A stretch of DNA of 9,152 nucleotides, taken from positions 1-9,152 of the forward strand of contig CAZPGF010000116.1 of the NCBI GenBank assembly GCA_964586025.1. Direction: 5' to 3'. The stretch is from JACKGW01 sp964586025. Its GTDB lineage: Bacteria > Planctomycetota > PLA2 > JAEUHO01. Every line of letters begins with the position of its first letter. The stretch's first letter is position 1. Shown here piece by piece: positions 6,240 to 9,152 of the stretch. A program made the position numbers and the translations under genes. A model generated the notes under the pieces. The model ran no database searches. It had not been told where the DNA came from and saw nothing but the letters and a program-made list of their open reading frames with translations.

Positions 6240-6956
6240 TCACGCTCCCGTGGCGGACGGGAACTCGCGCGCGATGCGGGCGCGCACGACCTCGACGCGG
6301 TCGGGGTCGGCGCCGCGGACGACCAGGCGCACTTGCCAACGGCCGTCGGCGAGTTCGGGGTACGAGCCGATGTTCACGTCGGTCGCCTCGTCCTGGATCC
6401 GCGCCAGCACCGACGCGATCTCGCCCTCTCGATGAGGGGCGACCACCTCGGCGCGCGCGAGGGGCGTCCCCCCCCAGGTCATCACGAGGCCGTCCACGAT
6501 GTCCGCGAAGAGTTCGGGGACGCCGGGCAGGACCAGGTAGTCGTCCACGGCGAAGCCGAACGCCGGCGTGCGCAACCCGTCGACGAGCATCGAGCCGATC
6601 GGCAGGTCCGCCATCGAGAGGTCGGCCTCGGTCGCATGAGCGCCGAAGTAGCCGCGAAGGCGGCGTTCGGCCTCCTCGTGCCGCGCCAACGGAACGCCCA
6701 ACGCCGCGGCGAGGGCCTGGCGCGTCACGTCGTCGTGCGTCGGACCGAGCCCCCCGGAAACGACGACGTTCCCGGCCCGACCGCGCAACAGGTCGAGGGC
6801 CTCCGCGACCGCGTCCGCGTCGTCCGGGACGGTCACGGCGCACGCGACGGGCACCCCCATCGCCCGGGCGCGATCGAGCAGGTAGGGGCCGTTCCGGTCC
6901 TTCACCTCCCCCGCGAGGATCTCGTCGCCGACGATGAGAAGGCCCAGGGTGCGCAC
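6240..6956 (-). CDS. Stand-alone CinA N-terminal / MoaB-Mog-like domain protein
   Basis: The 238-residue protein shows the molybdopterin-binding (MoCF) fold used in the N-terminal half of CinA (competence/damage-inducible protein A). It starts LLIVGDEILAGEVKDRNG, has the signature VVVSGGLGPTHDD (64-76), then ADLPIGSMLV (116-125) and LPGVPELF (143-150). About 170-238 forms the usual trailing alpha/beta part, with VNIGSYPEL (194-202). The C-terminal CinA deamidase domain (PncC, nicotinamide-nucleotide amidase) is absent, and the length is complete for single-domain family members. Related full-length CinA proteins act on ADP-ribose or NMN, and Mog/MoaB proteins act in molybdopterin synthesis; which applies here cannot be told, so no symbol is given. 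The start GTG 6956-6954 has no clear Shine-Dalgarno. It lies 75 bases downstream of the oxygenase gene on the same strand and may share its transcript. It converges on the tRNA gene. Confidence 0.88.
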   Translation of the reverse strand: MRTLGLLIVGDEILAGEVKDRNGPYLLDRARAMGVPVACAVTVPDDADAVAEALDLLRGRAGNVVVSGGLGPTHDDVTRQALAAALGVPLARHEEAERRLRGYFGAHATEADLSMADLPIGSMLVDGLRTPAFGFAVDDYLVLPGVPELFADIVDGLVMTWGGTPLARAEVVAPHREGEIASVLARIQDEATDVNIGSYPELADGRWQVRLVVRGADPDRVEVVRARIAREFPSATGA

Positions 6957-6974
6957 GCCGGGGAGTGTACGTGT

Positions 6975-6986
6975 CGAGGCGCCTCG
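6975..6986. repeat. Perfect 12-base palindrome upstream of the CinA-like gene
   Basis: CGAGGCGCCTCG is its own reverse complement, and its last base is 18 bases before the GTG start (6956) in the gap between the oxygenase and CinA-like genes. It could be a small operator or a stem with a four-base loop, but short palindromes arise often in GC-rich DNA. It is a weak candidate. A weaker CCCG/CGGG stem (7012-7024) lies nearer the oxygenase stop. Confidence 0.25.
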
Positions 6987-7031
6987 CCATCGGCTGGGCG
7001 CACGTCGATTTCCCGAAACGCGGGGCCGCCG

Positions 7032-7955
7032 TCAGGCGGGCGGGGGGGCGGGATCCATCGACCCGTCGCCGGACGACGCCGGCCCGCAGGACGTTCGCCC
7101 GAAGACGCGCTTCAGCGCCCGGCCCGTGTTCATCAGCGCGGACTTCCCCCCGTCCGCCCAGGGATGGCGGCCGAACGGGGCCGGTCGCCAACCAAGACGG
7201 CGGACCCGCGCGTTGAACTGATGGACCGTCGCCTTGCGAGCGGAGGCCGCCGACCTCCAGGTCGTGCTGAACGAGATGGAGACCGCATCGCCGTTTCGGA
7301 CGAAGTGCGGCGCCTCGAGGGGTACGTGGAGCCCGTCGCCGGGTTGAAGCAGCCACTCGGTGCCGGGTTCGGCGATCGGCGCGAGCTGGAGGGTTCCGTG
7401 CGCTCGCGAGGTGTAGAAGTCCTCGAGGAATCGATCGGGCAGGAAGTCCTGACGTCCCGCCTCCCAGACGGTCATCGCCTTGGAACCACGAATCTGCCAA
7501 AGAACGTTGTGTTCCGGGTCCATGTGCAGCGGCGTGACGCTGCCGGGCGAGGTGACGAAGATGTAGCCCTCGCGCTGGTGCATGTCCTCGATGCGCCCGC
7601 CGAAGAACTCCTCGACCGCGTCGAGGACCTCGTCCAGCAGGCGCCGGTACGCCGGATCGGTCTCGACGTGCTTGATCACCATCCAGGACCGGCAGCGCTC
7701 GATTTCAGCGAGGGTCTGCTCGTGGGTGAGCCCGTTGGACTCGACCCGGCGGCGATCGAAGAACGGATCCAGGTCGCCCCGGTTGTACTGAAAGTGCTGG
7801 GGCGGCAGGCGGCGGGCGAGGTCGAGCAGGGCGTCGATCCGCAGCAGGGGGTGATCGACGAGGTCGTGACGCAGCCGGAACGGCCGATCCGTCGGTGGGG
7901 CCGCACGAATGGAGGCGTCGGCGTCGAGATGAGGCATCGTGGGGATGGTCGACAT
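7032..7955 (-). CDS. JmjC/cupin_8 Fe(II)/2-oxoglutarate oxygenase (FIH-like)
   Basis: The 307-residue protein carries a complete FIH-type facial triad. H144 and D146 lie in TPLHMDPEHNVLWQIRG (141-157), and H217 in DGLHVPLEAPHFVRNGD (207-223). T141 sits three residues before H144, N150 six residues after, and K159 fifteen after, the same offsets as T196, N205 and K214 around H199 in human FIH, where K214 and T196 bind 2-oxoglutarate. Family knowledge: these soluble enzymes hydroxylate protein or small-molecule side chains using iron, O2 and 2-oxoglutarate; the substrate here is unknown. A helical N-terminal region (about 30-130) precedes the cupin. A basic C-terminal tail ends PAPPPA. I chose ATG 7955-7953. 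A longer GTG start at 8024 would add 23 arginine-rich residues and overlap the divergent acetyltransferase. ATG 7937 is an alternative. No strong Shine-Dalgarno is visible. The 62-base gap to the acetyltransferase holds only divergent signals. Confidence 0.88.
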   Translation of the reverse strand: MSTIPTMPHLDADASIRAAPPTDRPFRLRHDLVDHPLLRIDALLDLARRLPPQHFQYNRGDLDPFFDRRRVESNGLTHEQTLAEIERCRSWMVIKHVETDPAYRRLLDEVLDAVEEFFGGRIEDMHQREGYIFVTSPGSVTPLHMDPEHNVLWQIRGSKAMTVWEAGRQDFLPDRFLEDFYTSRAHGTLQLAPIAEPGTEWLLQPGDGLHVPLEAPHFVRNGDAVSISFSTTWRSAASARKATVHQFNARVRRLGWRPAPFGRHPWADGGKSALMNTGRALKRVFGRTSCGPASSGDGSMDPAPPPA

Positions 7956-8017
7956 GGCGTGGGCAATCCGGCGACCCCGTCCGAGGCCGCGCTCGGATCG
8001 TGTACCACGCAAGGGCA

Positions 8018-9152
8018 GTGCCACGCGTGATTGGACTCGCGACGACCGCTGCCGACCACCCCGCCCCCCGCGACGCCGGCGATGCGCCGCTGGTCGTCGA
8101 GCGCGTCCGCGACCTCGCGTCCCTGGAGCCCTGGATCGCCCGCTGGGACGCCTTGGCCGAGCGGGCCGAGCCGCGCCGCCCGATGTGCTCCGGCTCCTGG
8201 GCCGCCGCGTGGTTCGAGGTGCCGCCGCGGGCGGAGGTGCGCTGGGAGGTCGCGCTCGCGCTCCGCGGCGATCGCCTGGTCGGCGTCTGGCCGATGGTCG
8301 TGACGCGATCCATCCCGCGTTGGCTCGCGCCGCCGGCGGACGAGCACACCTTCACGGGAGGACCGATCGTCGATCCGGCCGAGGACCTCTCCACGGTGCT
8401 CGCCGCATTGCTCGACGGTGGACTGGTCCGGCGGGCGCATCGCGTCAGCGCCCTCGGCCTGATCGAAGGCGATCCGCTGCATCGTTCGCTCGCCTCGCTG
8501 CGGTTGCGCGGATGGCGGCTGATGGTGCGTCCGGCGCGTTTCCGGGGCGCGCGCCTCGATGTCGCCTCGCCGTTCGAGGCACGCTGGGCGTATCTCACGA
8601 GCAAGACGCGGCAACGCCTGAAACTCGCGCGGCGGCGACTCGGGGAACGAGGTGCGCTGGGGTACCCGGTCGATCGGGGTGTGGATGCGCTGAACGGCCT
8701 GGACGCATTCGAGCGCCTCGAAGCGGCGAGTTGGAAGTCCCGCGAGGCGTCCGCGATCGCCCTCGACCAACGCGCGGAGAAGTTCTACGCGGCCTGGGGG
8801 CGACGCATCGCCGGGCGCGGCTGGCTGGAGGTCGCGTGGGCGACGGTCGCCGGCCGACCCGCGGCGGCGGAACTCGCGATCCTGTTCGGAGGCACGCTCT
8901 TCCTGCAGAAGATCGCCTACTCGCCCGAGTTCGCGCGCGAGTCCCCCGGACACGTGCGCTGGGCGGAGACGGTCGAGCGGTGTTGCGCACGCGACGACGT
9001 CCGGGCGATCGACACGATCGGCTCCGACGAGATCCGCATGCGTTGGGGCGCCGAGTCGTACGACTACGTCCACGCCCACTTCGTGCGGGCGTCTCTGCTT
9101 GCGACGCTCACCACGCGGATCCCGATCGCCGTTCGCGCGCGCCTCGCGCGCT
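8018..9152 (+). CDS. CelD/BcsL-type GNAT acetyltransferase (partial, 3' end beyond window)
   Basis: A frame from GTG 8018 stays open to the right edge (378 residues and one base), so the stop lies outside. It matches the Acetyltransf_6 (CelD, BioF2-like) family: a mixed N-terminal domain (about 25-150) with LRGDRLVGVWPMV (82-94), then the basic helix SKTRQRLKLARRRLGERG (195-212), the family-typical LEAASWKSREASA (234-246), and the GNAT core LAILFGGTLFLQKIAYS (286-302) followed by SPGHVR (309-314). Members usually have about 350-400 residues, so little is missing. Family knowledge: these are cytosolic FemAB-like or GNAT acyltransferases, often linked to polysaccharide, peptidoglycan or lipid modification. 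Which acceptor is used here is unknown. The start is uncertain: GTG at 8000, 8018 and 8027 are in frame, and an AAGGG at 8011-8015 fits 8027 best by spacing. It diverges from the oxygenase gene by about 62 bases. Confidence 0.85.
   Translation, partial: MPRVIGLATTAADHPAPRDAGDAPLVVERVRDLASLEPWIARWDALAERAEPRRPMCSGSWAAAWFEVPPRAEVRWEVALALRGDRLVGVWPMVVTRSIPRWLAPPADEHTFTGGPIVDPAEDLSTVLAALLDGGLVRRAHRVSALGLIEGDPLHRSLASLRLRGWRLMVRPARFRGARLDVASPFEARWAYLTSKTRQRLKLARRRLGERGALGYPVDRGVDALNGLDAFERLEAASWKSREASAIALDQRAEKFYAAWGRRIAGRGWLEVAWATVAGRPAAAELAILFGGTLFLQKIAYSPEFARESPGHVRWAETVERCCARDDVRAIDTIGSDEIRMRWGAESYDYVHAHFVRASLLATLTTRIPIAVRARLAR

Noticed and set aside
4559..6937. 792-codon plus-strand frame over the kinase, tRNA and CinA region
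   Set aside because: Runs through the tRNA gene and is low-complexity Arg/Pro/Gly. Other frames hold clear homologs.
7956..8024. Extended N-terminus of the oxygenase from GTG 8024
   Set aside because: The extra 23 residues are arginine-rich, and this start would overlap the divergent acetyltransferase start. ATG 7955 is simpler.
6159..8030. 623-codon plus-strand frame starting inside the tRNA
   Set aside because: It begins in the tRNA and lies opposite two clear minus-strand genes; no motif in it.

Overview
This is a GC-rich bacterial window (roughly 70% by eye, not computed) packed with short-spaced genes on both strands. Many starts are GTG, and divergent intergenic gaps are only 60-180 bases. 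The gene set suggests a Planctomycetota-like or other deep-branching Gram-negative lineage: a CvpA membrane protein, a secreted HExxH protein, a bacilliredoxin outside Bacillota, an MlaF-type ATPase, a divergent phosphoglycerate kinase and an FIH-like oxygenase. This assignment is an inference from gene content and style, with no marker gene to settle it. Nothing looks like a phage, plasmid, insertion sequence, CRISPR array or toxin-antitoxin locus.

Layout. Bases 2-325 (+) are the 3' end of an unrecognised gene. It converges on cvpA (354-899, -). A 179-base divergent region (900-1078) separates cvpA from a gene for an exported gluzincin-like metallopeptidase (1079-2917, +), whose stop overlaps the next convergent gene by 7 bases. 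Three minus-strand genes then form a likely operon, transcribed from 4584 down to 2911: an MlaF-like ABC ATPase, a BrxA/BrxB-family bacilliredoxin, and a 104-residue protein of unknown function. Divergent from these is a phosphoglycerate-kinase-like gene (4689-6104, +). A good sigma-70-type promoter overlapping its stop codon drives a tRNA-Ala(CGC) gene (6144-6219, +). Converging on the tRNA are two minus-strand genes: a JmjC/cupin_8 Fe(II)/2-oxoglutarate oxygenase (7032-7955), then a stand-alone CinA N-terminal/MoaB-like domain protein (6240-6956). Divergent from the oxygenase, a CelD-type GNAT acetyltransferase (8018 onward, +) runs off the right edge without a stop.

How the genes work together. 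No single pathway links the window. Most of it is housekeeping or envelope functions: lipid transport ATPase, thiol redox control, glycolysis-type kinase, nucleotide/cofactor-like hydrolase and tRNA. The points most worth a second look are the divergent kinase with altered substrate-loop residues, the two-domain secreted metallopeptidase, the 104-residue protein behind the bacilliredoxin, and the back-to-back oxygenase/acetyltransferase pair. I see no convincing evidence of a wholly new multi-gene system.
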